Below are positions 17,460 through 27,385 of a DNA stretch of 64,000 nucleotides, piece by piece. How positions within the stretch are numbered: the first letter of the stretch is position 1; every line of letters begins with the position of its first letter. Both the position numbers and the translations under genes were made by a program. Below the pieces are notes generated by a model, which was not told the origin of the DNA, ran no database searches, and worked only from the letters and a program-made list of their open reading frames with translations. The stretch covers positions 1,444,168 through 1,508,167 of the forward strand of contig NZ_JAJQXW010000001.1 of the NCBI RefSeq assembly GCF_021246445.1, written 5' to 3'. This DNA comes from Rhabdothermincola salaria (GTDB lineage Bacteria > Actinomycetota > Acidimicrobiia > Acidimicrobiales > Acidimicrobilacustridaceae).

Positions 17460-18842
17460 ATGGCGACCGGTTGGATGAGCGACGTCGAAGCGCTGATGTG
17501 GAACGTCGAGCGCGACCCGTACCTGGACCCCACGTTCGGCAGCCTCACCCTCCTCGAGTCGATGCCCGACGTCGACCACCTGCGCGGCCGCCTCCTGCGC
17601 ATGGTCGACAACCACCCCCGCTTCGGCCAACGAGTCGTGGCGCCGGCCGGTCGCCTCACCCCGCCGGCCTGGTGCGACGACCCCGAGTTCGACATCGACC
17701 ACCACCTGCGTGTGCTCCGCCTCCCTGCGCCGGGCACCCACCGCCAGCTGCTCGACCTGGCCACCAGGCTGGTGCAGGACCCTCTCGATCGGCGGCGACC
17801 GCTGTGGGAGTTCGTGGTGATCGACGGGCTGGCCGACGGCGGCGGCGCGCTGGTGCAGAAGATCCACCACACGATCACCGACGGCGAAGGGGTGCTGCGC
17901 ATCGCCGCCGAGTTCCTCGACACCGGCCCCGAGCTGCCCGACCTCGGTGAGCCGACCTCGCTCGGTCCTCGCCCCGGACCTCCGACGAGCCCGGTCGCCC
18001 TCGTAGCCGACGCGGCGGCGTTCGCCGCTCGTCGGGCGGTGACGGTGGGCCGCCACATCGCCGGCGAGGCGGTCGGGTTGGCCGCCCATCCCACCCGGGT
18101 GCCGGCAACGCTGACGACCACCGTCGCCACCACCAGGTCGGTGCTCGACCAGCTCACGATCACCGATCGCTCCCTGTCGCCGCTGTGGACCGGCCGCACC
18201 CTGCGGCGACGCCTCGACGGGGTCGACCTCCCGCTCTCGTCCCTGCAGGCCAGCGCCCGAGCCCTGGGCGGGAGCGTCAACGACGCCTTCGTCACCGGCC
18301 TGGCCGGCGCCATCGCCGAGGTGCATCGCGAGGCGGGGCACCCCGTGGAGGCCCTGCGCATGGCCATGCCGGTCAGCGTGCGCAGTCGCGGGGCGTCCGG
18401 AGGCAACGCCTTCGTGCCGGCCCGCGTGGTCCTCCCGGTCGGCGACGAGGACCCGCGCACGCGGTTCCGGGCCGTGCACGCCGTGCTCGAGCGGGTCAAG
18501 CGGGAGCCCGTGCTGGGCGTGGTCGACGAGCTGGCCATGGTGGCCAACCTGGTGCCCGTGACCGTGATGACCCGCGTCACCCGCGAGCAGGCCCGAGCCG
18601 TCGATTTCGCCGCGTCCAACGTGCGGGGGGCGCCGGTGCCGGTGTGGCTGGCCGGCGCTCGGGTGCTGGCCGACTACCCCATCGGGCCTCTCACCGCCGC
18701 CGCCCTCAACGTGACGCTGCTCTCCTATGCCGGCACCTGCCACCTCGGCATCCACAGCGACGCCGGGGCCATCACCGACCCGGACCGCTTCGTGGCCCTC
18801 ATCGAGGCCAGTTTCGCCGACCTCTTCGCGGCCAGCGCGTAG
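17460..18842 (+). CDS. wax ester synthase/diacylglycerol acyltransferase (WS/DGAT) family protein
   Basis: 460 residues. HHTITDG near residues 135-142 is the catalytic HHxxxDG motif; the N-terminal SDVEALMWNVERDPYLDP and late NVRGAPVPVWLAGARV and ALNVTLLSYAGTCHLGIHSD motifs are also diagnostic. These enzymes esterify acyl-CoA with diacylglycerol or fatty alcohols for storage lipid at the membrane surface. GGAG lies 5 nt before the ATG at 17460. The upstream gap carries a short ACCGAAC tandem repeat (about 17391-17412). A strong palindromic terminator follows at 18890-18927. Confidence 0.88.
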   Translation: MATGWMSDVEALMWNVERDPYLDPTFGSLTLLESMPDVDHLRGRLLRMVDNHPRFGQRVVAPAGRLTPPAWCDDPEFDIDHHLRVLRLPAPGTHRQLLDLATRLVQDPLDRRRPLWEFVVIDGLADGGGALVQKIHHTITDGEGVLRIAAEFLDTGPELPDLGEPTSLGPRPGPPTSPVALVADAAAFAARRAVTVGRHIAGEAVGLAAHPTRVPATLTTTVATTRSVLDQLTITDRSLSPLWTGRTLRRRLDGVDLPLSSLQASARALGGSVNDAFVTGLAGAIAEVHREAGHPVEALRMAMPVSVRSRGASGGNAFVPARVVLPVGDEDPRTRFRAVHAVLERVKREPVLGVVDELAMVANLVPVTVMTRVTREQARAVDFAASNVRGAPVPVWLAGARVLADYPIGPLTAAALNVTLLSYAGTCHLGIHSDAGAITDPDRFVALIEASFADLFAASA

Positions 18843-18889
18843 CCGCGGCCGGGGTCACACCCACCGGTCGCGAAGATGGTGCGCCCCAA

Positions 18890-18927
18890 CGACGAGGGGC
18901 ACGGCCGCGCGGCCGTGCCCCTCGTCG
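18890..18927. terminator. perfect 38-nt palindrome, bidirectional terminator
   Basis: The sequence from 18890 to 18927 is its own exact reverse complement (arms CGACGAGGGGCACGGCCG), giving an 18-bp hairpin. It lies between the convergent wax-ester synthase gene and the small gene ending at 18963, so it can stop transcription from both sides. Confidence 0.7.
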
Positions 18928-18962
18928 CAGTCATCCGTGCCGGCCGTGGCGACCGGCCCTGG

Positions 18963-19133
18963 TCAGTTCTGGGCCAGGACCGAACCCTCGGTGGTGAGCA
19001 GGGTGCGGACGTCGAGCAGGAGGTCGGAGACCTCGTCGGTGCTCACGAGCTCACGATGCAGCATCTCGCCGAGAGCCCGGTCGATGATCGACAGGGCCTC
19101 GTTGATGGTGTCCTGCTCGTGGGTTTCGGTCAT
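18963..19133 (-). CDS. small acidic hypothetical protein (56 aa)
   Basis: 56 residues, predicted almost wholly helical: MTETHEQDTINEALSIIDRA at the start, then two amphipathic helices with regularly spaced Leu. No family recognised. An AGGAG ribosome-binding site 5-7 nt before the ATG and a strong shared terminator support it as a real gene. A longer in-frame reading to 19283 lacks such a site. The helical pattern suggests a dimer or a partner-binding protein; no neighbour gives a clue. Confidence 0.6.
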   Translation of the reverse strand: MTETHEQDTINEALSIIDRALGEMLHRELVSTDEVSDLLLDVRTLLTTEGSVLAQN

Positions 19134-19434
19134 GGTTTCTCCTGTCGTGGCCGGCGAGCCGGCTGGCGCTGGTCGGAGAGCCCGGGGGCCCGGGGACTGC
19201 TGGTCGTGCATGGTGTCGGGGACGATGTCGACCCCGAAGGATCTACCCGGGAGCCGAGGCACCGCTACCAAGGTTGTCGGCACCGTGACCTCCGGACTTC
19301 ACCCATGGTAGGCGGGTGGGTGTGACAGGCGGGTTTCAGGACGCGCATTTTCCGAGAGACGATCACGGGTCCCCCGCCGGCCGACCGCCGGGCGACGCCG
19401 CAGCCCTCCGCCCGGGCCGTAGGATCGACCCCTC
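19134..19434. other. 301-bp divergent intergenic region
   Basis: It separates the small gene (-) from the Ser/Thr kinase gene (+). Apart from the kinase -10 (TAGGAT, 19420-19425) and the ribosome-binding site of the small gene, it holds short GC-rich inverted repeats around 19180-19196 and no ORF or RNA gene that can be supported. Confidence 0.4.
19420..19425 (+). promoter_or_regulatory. -10 element (TAGGAT) of the kinase gene
   Basis: TAGGAT ends 9 nt before GTG 19435, without Shine-Dalgarno; leaderless pattern. Confidence 0.5.
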
Positions 19435-20916
<1,482 letters not shown>

Positions 20917-20921
20917 CTCGG

Positions 20922-20927
20922 TACCCT
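20922..20927 (+). promoter_or_regulatory. -10 element (TACCCT) of the LLM gene at 20934
   Basis: TACCCT ends 6 nt before ATG 20934, placed just after the kinase stop; leaderless pattern. Confidence 0.55.
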
Positions 20928-20933
20928 TCGGCC

Positions 20934-21923
20934 ATGCCGCACCCCGACCGCCTCGGTCTCACCTTCGCCAGCTTCATGAACCTCGGCCTCGACCGGGCCG
21001 TCACGGCTGCCGGATGGGCGGGCGAGCTCGGGTACTCGTCGTTCTGGACGGCCGAGACCACCGGACCCGAGGCCTTCGTCACCCTCACCGCCGCCGGCGC
21101 CGCGAACCCCGAGCTCGACCTCGGCACCGGGGTCATCGCCCTGCAGCTGCGCACCCCCGGGGTGGTGGCCATGGCCGGCGCCTCGCTGCAGGCCCTGCAC
21201 CCCGATCGCGACATCCTGCTCGGCATCGGCGTCTCCTCGCCGGTCGTCACCGGGCAGTGGCACGGCGCCACCTACGGCGATCGCCCCCTGGCCCAGACCC
21301 GCGAGTACCTCACCTTGCTCCGAGAGTGCCTCACGGGCGAGCCCGTCACCTTCGAGGGCGACTTCTACCAGGTGCGCAAGTTCCGACTGGGGGTCCGCCT
21401 CGGCGAGCGGCGGCCCAAGATCGTGCTGGCCGCCCTGAACCCGGCGATGTTGCGACTCGCCGGGGAGCTGGCCGACGGCGTGCTGCTCAACTACCTCCCG
21501 GCGTCGCACGTGCCGTGGTCGGTCGAGCAGGTCCGGGCCGGCGGCGAGGCCACCGTCTACGCCTACGTCCACGTCGGCGTGTGCGACCGTGCCGACGGCG
21601 TCGAGCTCGCCCGACGAGACCTGTTCTCCTACGCCGTGGTCGACGCCTACGCCCGCAGCTTCGCCCGGGCCGGCTTCGCCGACGAGGTCGACGAGATCCG
21701 CGAGCGCCACGCCGCTCGCGATCGCGAGGGCGCGCTCGCCGCGGTCTCGGATCGCATGGTCGACGCCATCGACGTGATGGGCGACGCCGCCCACGTCCAC
21801 GCCACGGTGCGGGCCTATGCCGACGCCGGCGTCGACGTGCCCGTCGTCATGCCCCTGCCCTGGGGTCGTGACCGCATGACCACGGTGCGAGCGACGATGG
21901 AAGCCGCCGCCGGGCGCGGCTGA
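20934..21923 (+). CDS. LLM class flavin-dependent (probably F420) oxidoreductase
   Basis: 329 residues. It contains the luciferase-like elements LGYSSFWTAETTGPEAFVTL, LDLGTGVIALQLRTPGVVAM, DRDILLGIGVSSPVVTGQWHG and GELADGVLLNYLPASHV. This matches actinobacterial F420-dependent enzymes of the same general class as Mer and F420-glucose-6-phosphate dehydrogenase. The substrate is unknown. It has its own leaderless promoter 18 bp after the kinase stop. A GTG-started FUSC gene begins 6 nt after its stop, so those two form an operon. Confidence 0.85.
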   Translation: MPHPDRLGLTFASFMNLGLDRAVTAAGWAGELGYSSFWTAETTGPEAFVTLTAAGAANPELDLGTGVIALQLRTPGVVAMAGASLQALHPDRDILLGIGVSSPVVTGQWHGATYGDRPLAQTREYLTLLRECLTGEPVTFEGDFYQVRKFRLGVRLGERRPKIVLAALNPAMLRLAGELADGVLLNYLPASHVPWSVEQVRAGGEATVYAYVHVGVCDRADGVELARRDLFSYAVVDAYARSFARAGFADEVDEIRERHAARDREGALAAVSDRMVDAIDVMGDAAHVHATVRAYADAGVDVPVVMPLPWGRDRMTTVRATMEAAAGRG

Positions 21924-21929
21924 CCAGCC

Positions 21930-24005
21930 GTGGCCGACGGGAACCTGCGCTCTCTGGGCCGCGACGCCCGCCACGTCGAGGTGGGACGCGTGGCCCTCAC
22001 CGCCCCCCTTCGCTGCACGGTCGTGGTCGCCGTGCTCACGGCGACGGCGCTGGGGGCGGGCGAACCCCGGGCCGGGGCCGCACTGTGCCTGGGTGCCCTG
22101 TTCGCCGGCCTGGCCGACATGGGAGAGAGCTACCCCCAACGGGCCCGCACCATGGTGTGGACGACCTTCTGGTGCGCGGCCCTCACCACGCTCGGCGCCT
22201 CCGTGTCGGGCGTGCCGTGGCTCCACGTCGTCACCGCGATCGCGGTCGCCGCCATCTGCGGCTACATGGGCGTGCTCGGACCGCGAGCCGCGTTCATCGC
22301 CCTGCTGGCCCTCGTGCTCTTCATCGTCTACGCCGGCGAGGCCACCGATGAGGTCCACGCCCTCCTCGCCGGCGCCCTCGTGGCTGCCGGCGGTCTCGTG
22401 CAGACCGCCGTGGCCATCGTCGCCTGGCCCACCCGGCGAGCCGGAGGGTCGCGCGCCGCGGTCGCCACCGGGTTCCGGATGCTGGCCGGTTCCACCACCG
22501 ACGACCGGGGCGCCGGTGTCTCGCCCCTCGTCGCGGCCGCCTTCGTGTCGGCCGACGAGACGGTGCGCGCCGATGCGATCACCGAGTCGACTCGGGCCCG
22601 CCTCCTCGATCTCGTGGAGCACGGCGAGCGAGCGCGCCTGGCCATGCTCGGCCTCGGCTTCGTCGCCGCCGAAGACCGCGACCCCGGTGACCAGGCGCTG
22701 CTCCAGGCGGCCGCCCGGGTCTCTCGCCAGGTGGCCCGCACGTTGGTCTGGCCGGCGCGGCGGCGCGGCCTGCCCGACCGAGTGGGCGAACTGCTCCGGG
22801 CGGCGGACGCGGTCGGGCACGACCCTTCGCGACGGCAGGCCGCGCACGCTCTCGCGACGGCGCTCACCGAATCGGCGACCGCTGCGGGGGCACCCTGGCC
22901 GCTCGCGACCCGGGCCCCTGTCGACACGACCGTCACCGATCCACCTGCCGGGGGGACCGTGACCACCGCCGGGGCATCGGTGGGGGCCACGCTGCGCCAC
23001 GAGCTGCGGACGGGGCAGCTCTTCGTGGGCCACGCGGTGCGCCTGGCCGTTGCGGTCGGGCTGGCCACCCTCATCACCGTCTCGCTCGACGTCGCCCATG
23101 CCTACTGGCTGCCGATGACCGTGGCCTGGATGGCCAAACCCGATCTCGCCGGCACGGTGAGCCGGGTGTCGCTACGCGTCGTGGGGACCCTGGTGGGGGT
23201 GGCGATCGCGGCGGGGGTCTTCGCCCTGACGGACCCCGGGACCCTCGGCATCACCGTTCTGGTGTCGGTCGGGTCGCTGGTGGCCTTCAGCTTCATCTGG
23301 GCCAACTACGCCATCGCGGTGAGCGGCATCACCGTCATCGTGCTCTCCCTCTTCGCCAGCGCGGGTGAGGCGGTCGAACGAGACGTGGTCCTCCGTCTCG
23401 GGCTCACGGTCGGCGCCGGCGCACTGACCCTCGCAGTGGCGTTCGTCCGCCCCCGACGGGCTGGTCGCCCGCTCGTCGAGGCGCTCGCCACCACCGCGGC
23501 CACACTCGGCCACTACGCGGCTGCCGTCCTGGGCCGGCGCTCGGACCAGGTCACGGGTCCCGAGAGCGACGTCGAGCCCGAGGTCCTCCGGGCCCGAACG
23601 GAGGTGTTGCAGGCTCGCACCGCCGCCGATGCCGCCATCGTCGCCGCCGAGCACGAGCCCGGCCGACGCTCGCTGAGCCCCGGTCAGGCTCGCCGCCTGC
23701 TCGACGCGCTGGTCGACGCGACGGCGGCGGTCGTGGCCGCCGACCTGGCCTCGTCCGACCCGGTCGATGCAACCGACGGCCGTGCTGGTGGCGGCATCGG
23801 GCCCCAGGCCGTGACGTCGTGCACCGACCTCTGCGAGCGTCTCCGTCGCCTCGATGCCGGTGAGGACTTCCGACCGCGGATCACCACGAGCGGTGCCACC
23901 GCGGTCGAGGCCCACCTCCTGAGCGCCCACCTGGTCCTCGACGAGCTCGGCGGGGTCGACCCTGTCGTCGGCCGGCCCCCGAGCGCTGTCCGACCCCCGT
24001 CGTAG
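21930..24005 (+). CDS. FUSC family (aromatic acid exporter-like) integral membrane protein
   Basis: 691 residues. Two blocks of TM helices, at about 28-170 and 365-510, frame a soluble central domain and a soluble C-terminal domain, the typical FUSC/YccS arrangement. The second block carries AYWLPMTVAWMAKPDLAGTVSR with RVVGTLVGVA, the conserved FUSC_2 stretch. Related proteins export aromatic acids or fusaric acid or act as membrane-stress proteins. It starts at GTG only 6 nt after the LLM stop, suggesting co-expression. The substrate is unknown. Confidence 0.82.
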   Translation: MADGNLRSLGRDARHVEVGRVALTAPLRCTVVVAVLTATALGAGEPRAGAALCLGALFAGLADMGESYPQRARTMVWTTFWCAALTTLGASVSGVPWLHVVTAIAVAAICGYMGVLGPRAAFIALLALVLFIVYAGEATDEVHALLAGALVAAGGLVQTAVAIVAWPTRRAGGSRAAVATGFRMLAGSTTDDRGAGVSPLVAAAFVSADETVRADAITESTRARLLDLVEHGERARLAMLGLGFVAAEDRDPGDQALLQAAARVSRQVARTLVWPARRRGLPDRVGELLRAADAVGHDPSRRQAAHALATALTESATAAGAPWPLATRAPVDTTVTDPPAGGTVTTAGASVGATLRHELRTGQLFVGHAVRLAVAVGLATLITVSLDVAHAYWLPMTVAWMAKPDLAGTVSRVSLRVVGTLVGVAIAAGVFALTDPGTLGITVLVSVGSLVAFSFIWANYAIAVSGITVIVLSLFASAGEAVERDVVLRLGLTVGAGALTLAVAFVRPRRAGRPLVEALATTAATLGHYAAAVLGRRSDQVTGPESDVEPEVLRARTEVLQARTAADAAIVAAEHEPGRRSLSPGQARRLLDALVDATAAVVAADLASSDPVDATDGRAGGGIGPQAVTSCTDLCERLRRLDAGEDFRPRITTSGATAVEAHLLSAHLVLDELGGVDPVVGRPPSAVRPPS

Positions 24006-24008
24006 GCT
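24003..24008 (+). promoter_or_regulatory. -10 element (TAGGCT) before a 16-codon leader ORF
   Basis: TAGGCT ends 7 nt before ATG 24016; it overlaps the FUSC stop codon (24003-24005). Confidence 0.4.
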
Positions 24009-24015
24009 CGCACCC

Positions 24016-24066
24016 ATGGACCACCGCGACCCGCTCGATCGCCTCGTCGTCGACCGCCCGGCCTGA
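24016..24066 (+). CDS. possible 16-residue leader peptide
   Basis: A short ORF, MDHRDPLDRLVVDRPA, begins 7 nt after a good -10 element and ends 19 nt before the next gene. Its position is that of a leaderless-mRNA leader peptide. It could be chance; no hairpin typical of attenuation is evident downstream. Confidence 0.25.
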   Translation: MDHRDPLDRLVVDRPA

Positions 24067-24085
24067 TCCGGTCCTGGCTGCGCCC

Positions 24086-24418
24086 GTGACCCCTCGAGCC
24101 CCCCGACGCCGCTGCTCCGACCCGGGAGAGCCTCTCGCCGAGGCGCTCGGCCGTGACCCCCATCTGGCCATGATCGGGGTGGCCCGTGGCGACCGGGTTC
24201 GCTTCCGTCGCCGCGACAGCGAACGCTGGAAGGACGGCGTCGTCGTGCGACGGGAGACCGACGGCAGCCTCGGCGTGCGCGACCAGAAGGGAGCGCTGCG
24301 GGCCCTCCCCCTCCACCTCGTCGAGGTGCGCGACAGGGGACCCCGCGGCGGTGTCGTCTGGGAGCCCCTGCCCGAGCGCGCCGCCCGCACCGAGCAACTC
24401 GACCTCTTCGAGCCATGA
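24086..24418 (+). CDS. small hypothetical protein with SH3-like core
   Basis: 110 residues from GTG 24086; an internal ATG at 24170 (residue 29) is a plausible alternative start. Residues 33-75 look like a small beta barrel: GDRVRFRRRDSERWKDGVVV, then a DGSLGVRDQKGALRALPLHLVEV stretch, resembling KOW/Tudor-like nucleic-acid-binding folds. The C-terminus ends in RTEQLDLFEP, which resembles a clamp-binding-type (QLDLF) peptide. If that holds, it might associate with the DNA polymerase sliding clamp. The function is unassigned; the clamp idea is an inference from one short motif. Confidence 0.55.
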   Translation: MTPRAPRRRCSDPGEPLAEALGRDPHLAMIGVARGDRVRFRRRDSERWKDGVVVRRETDGSLGVRDQKGALRALPLHLVEVRDRGPRGGVVWEPLPERAARTEQLDLFEP

Positions 24419-24495
24419 CGGACCGTCGACCAGAGTTCACGTGCTCGTCGCGTAGCCGCCATCATTCGGCGATCCCTGGGTAGTACTTGTCGAAC

Positions 24496-26370
24496 ATGGA
24501 CGATGCATGGACGAAGCTGGGTCTCCCTCCAGAGGCCGTCGAGGTGCTCGAGGCCGCCCCCCGGGTGACGGTGGCCCGCACCGCCGACGAGCTCCGGGCC
24601 GCCGCCGTGGGCGACGGCACCCTCGAGGTGGCCTACGAGGTGCCGGGACACGGACGGGTGGTGGAGGCCGTGGCCGTCGGCGTCCGCAACGGCGTGAGCG
24701 CCAACTACACCGAGCCCTACATGCGCCGCCGTGACCCGGATGCCCTGGTGGTCGCCGACGAGCTCCCCACCGACAAGACCCGCTACCGCGACCGGTTCGA
24801 CCACGAGTTCGAACCGGTCCGCCAGGAGAGCTTCGCCTGGCTGGCCTCCCAGGAGCTGGTGGTCTTCCCGTTCGTGGCGGGCGACCGCGAGACGGGCGTG
24901 GGCGCAGCGGTCGTCGCCCCGGCCAACGCCGGCTTCTTCGCACTCGGCTTGGCACTGCTGCAGGGGATCATCGACGTCGACGCCCTTCCCGAGGGCTTCG
25001 AGACCCGGGCCGTGATCTACGTCGTCCCGCCGTTTCGCCACACCCACTTCGACGGCCGCCAGGTCGTCGTCCACAACCGCCGGACCGAGGCCCGGTTGCA
25101 CGAGCTGTTCGCCTACAACCTCTACCCCGGGCCCTCGGCCAAGAAGGGCGTGTACGGCGTGCTCATCAACGTGGGCGAGCAGGAGGGGTGGGTGGTGGCG
25201 CACTGCTCGACGGTGCAGGTCGTCACGCCGTACGACAACACCGTCACCTTCATGCACGAAGGCGCCAGCGGATCGGGCAAGAGCGAGATGCTCGAGTACC
25301 CCCACCGCCGCACCGACGGCACCCTCGTGCTGGGCGCCAACGTGCTGCGCGACGACGTCCGCACGATCGTGCTGCCCACCCAGACCTGCGAGCTGCGCCC
25401 CGTCACCGACGACATGGCCATGTGCCATCCCTCGCTGCAGACCGACGACGCCAAGTTGCACCTGCGTGACGCCGAGGACGCCTGGTTCGTGCGGGTCAAC
25501 CACATCACCCACTACGGCACCGATCCCAGCCTCGAGCGCCTCACCGCCGATCCGCCCGAGCCCCTGTTGTTCCTCAACATCGATGCCGTCGTCGGCAGCC
25601 GGGCTCTCATCTGGGACCACACCGAGGACGCGCCGGGGGTCCCCACGCCGAACCCGCGAGTCGTGCTGCCCCGCCACATCGTGCCGGGGGTGGTGGACGG
25701 CACGGTGAAGGTCGACATCCGCAGCTTCGGGATCCGCACCCCTCCCTGCACCCCCGAGAAGCCCACCTACGGCATCATCGGGCTGTTCCACTCCCTGCCG
25801 CCGGCGCTGGCGTGGGTGTGGCGGCTCATCGCTCCTCGCGGCCACGACAACCCGAGCATCATCGGCGGCGAGGGCATGTCGAGCGAGGGGGTCGGCTCGT
25901 ACTGGCCCTTCGCCACCGGACGGCGCGTCGACCAGGCCAACCTCCTCCTGCGCCAGATCCAGGCGACCACCGCCGTCGACTACGTGCTGTTCCCGAACCA
26001 GCACATCGGGTGCTGGCGGGTCGGCTTCATGCCCCAGTGGCTGGGACGCGAGTACTTCGCCCGCCGGGGGTCGGCCCGCTTCGAGCCGGGCAAGTTGGTG
26101 CCCGCCCGGCTGCCGCTGCTCGGACGCGCCCCGATGGGCATCACCGTGGAGGGCCAGCAGATCCCGCGGTGGATGTTCCACGTCGAGCTGCAGCGGGAGC
26201 TGCACGCCGAGCTCTACGACGTCGGTGCCGCCCAGCTCGAGGACTTCGCGAAGCGCGAGCTGGCGAAGTTCCGGGTCGACGAGCTGGATCCGCTCGGCCG
26301 CCAGATCATCGAGGGCGTGCTCGATGGCGGCTCGGTGGAGGACTTCGACGCCCTGATCCCCACCATCTGA
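24496..26370 (+). CDS. DUF4914 family protein, PEPCK-like nucleotide-binding fold
   Basis: 624 residues, soluble. A P-loop HEGASGSGKSEM at about 254-265 resembles the kinase-1a motif of ATP-type phosphoenolpyruvate carboxykinase, and LGANVLRDDVRTI, NIDAVVGSRALIW and GVGSYWPFATGRR follow as conserved blocks. The family name is from memory of the protein pattern; its biochemical role is not established. It may be a carboxykinase- or phosphotransferase-like enzyme. ATG 24496 is preferred over TTG 24487. A pair of hairpins follows the stop. The upstream gap (24419-24495) shows only an imperfect TACTTG 6 nt before the ATG. Confidence 0.7.
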   Translation: MDDAWTKLGLPPEAVEVLEAAPRVTVARTADELRAAAVGDGTLEVAYEVPGHGRVVEAVAVGVRNGVSANYTEPYMRRRDPDALVVADELPTDKTRYRDRFDHEFEPVRQESFAWLASQELVVFPFVAGDRETGVGAAVVAPANAGFFALGLALLQGIIDVDALPEGFETRAVIYVVPPFRHTHFDGRQVVVHNRRTEARLHELFAYNLYPGPSAKKGVYGVLINVGEQEGWVVAHCSTVQVVTPYDNTVTFMHEGASGSGKSEMLEYPHRRTDGTLVLGANVLRDDVRTIVLPTQTCELRPVTDDMAMCHPSLQTDDAKLHLRDAEDAWFVRVNHITHYGTDPSLERLTADPPEPLLFLNIDAVVGSRALIWDHTEDAPGVPTPNPRVVLPRHIVPGVVDGTVKVDIRSFGIRTPPCTPEKPTYGIIGLFHSLPPALAWVWRLIAPRGHDNPSIIGGEGMSSEGVGSYWPFATGRRVDQANLLLRQIQATTAVDYVLFPNQHIGCWRVGFMPQWLGREYFARRGSARFEPGKLVPARLPLLGRAPMGITVEGQQIPRWMFHVELQRELHAELYDVGAAQLEDFAKRELAKFRVDELDPLGRQIIEGVLDGGSVEDFDALIPTI

Positions 26371-26384
26371 CGCGACCCCTCACC

Positions 26385-26431
26385 GTCCGCCACTCGGCGG
26401 ACCGCCCCTGGCGCCCCTACCGGGGCGCCAG
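26385..26431. terminator. two adjacent hairpins between convergent genes
   Basis: GTCCGCC-ACTC-GGCGGAC (26385-26402) and CTGGCGCCCC-TACC-GGGGCGCCAG (26408-26431) follow the DUF4914 gene. The second overlaps the stop codon of the minus-strand LLM gene at 26417. Confidence 0.55.
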
Positions 26432-27385
26432 ATCGGCGACGGCCCGACCCAGGTCGATGTCCGCGGCGAGGGGCAGCACGGCCAGTGCCGGGGTGGTGAC
26501 GCCGTTGTCGACGTAGCGCTGGATGTGGGCCCGACAGGCCTCGGGCGAGCCGTGCACCACGAGCTCGTCGACGACCGAGTCCGGGATGGCGGCCAACGCC
26601 GCCTCCCGATCGCCGGCCTCCCACGCCGCCCAGCACGCTCCGAGGCGGTCGCCCCGACCCAGCCACTGGTGGAAGGCCTTGTAGACGGGCACGTTGACGT
26701 AGGCGGCGATGGCGAAGCGGGCCGCGCCACGCACCGCATCGGTGTCCTCGGAGGGGGCCACGAAGATGCGGGCGACGATCTCCTTGTCGGCCCCGTGGGC
26801 CCGCACGATGGGCGCCACCCGGGCGACGTCGTCGGCCGAGAGCCAGTTGACGATGGCCCCGTCGGCCTCGCGGCCGGCGAGGTTCAACATGCCCTCGCGG
26901 AGCGCGGCCACCAGGATCGGCACCTCGCCCTCGGGCAGGCTGCGCAACCGGAAGCCCCGCACCGAGAAGGTGTCGTAGACCTCGGTGACCTTCTCGCCGG
27001 CCAGCGCGGCCCGCAGGAAGCGCAGCGTGTCGCGCATCCGCTTGTACGGCTCCTCGAAAGCGATGCCGTTCCACCCCTCGACGATGACGTTGGACGACGT
27101 GCCGAGGCCGAGCACGAACCGTCCCGGTGCCGCCTGCGAGAGCCCGGCCACGCTCTGGGCGAGGGTGGCCGGGCCTCGGGTGAAGGCGGGGATGATGGCG
27201 GTGCCGAGGCGCAGGCTGGGGGCCCAGACCGAGGCCAGGGCCAGAGGGGTGAAGCCGTCGACGCCGTCGGCCTCGGCCGACCACACGTCGGTGTAGCCGA
27301 GGTCGACGAGCTCCTCGATCTGACGGCGCTGGGCGTGCAACGGCGCCGACCCGAGGGGGACGGTCATGCCGTAGCGGGTGGTCAC
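26417..27385 (-). CDS. LLM class flavin-dependent (probably F420) oxidoreductase
   Basis: 322 residues. Luciferase-like features: LVDLGYTDVWSAEADGVDGF, SLRLGTAIIPAFTRGPATLA, PGRFVLGLGTSSNVIVEGWNG and EVPILVAALREGMLNLAGREADG. The GTG at 27385 has AGGAGCG before it and overlaps the thioesterase stop by 4 nt (GTGA), so it is the second gene of a two-gene operon with an acyl-CoA thioesterase-like protein. That linkage suggests acyl-CoA-related chemistry. ATG 27367 is an alternative start seven codons in. Confidence 0.86.
   Translation of the reverse strand: MTTRYGMTVPLGSAPLHAQRRQIEELVDLGYTDVWSAEADGVDGFTPLALASVWAPSLRLGTAIIPAFTRGPATLAQSVAGLSQAAPGRFVLGLGTSSNVIVEGWNGIAFEEPYKRMRDTLRFLRAALAGEKVTEVYDTFSVRGFRLRSLPEGEVPILVAALREGMLNLAGREADGAIVNWLSADDVARVAPIVRAHGADKEIVARIFVAPSEDTDAVRGAARFAIAAYVNVPVYKAFHQWLGRGDRLGACWAAWEAGDREAALAAIPDSVVDELVVHGSPEACRAHIQRYVDNGVTTPALAVLPLAADIDLGRAVADLAPR

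Noticed and set aside
18963-19283. Longer start (106 residues) for the small acidic protein
   Set aside because: The extension is Pro/Arg-rich without a ribosome-binding site, whereas ATG 19133 has AGGAG at the right spacing.
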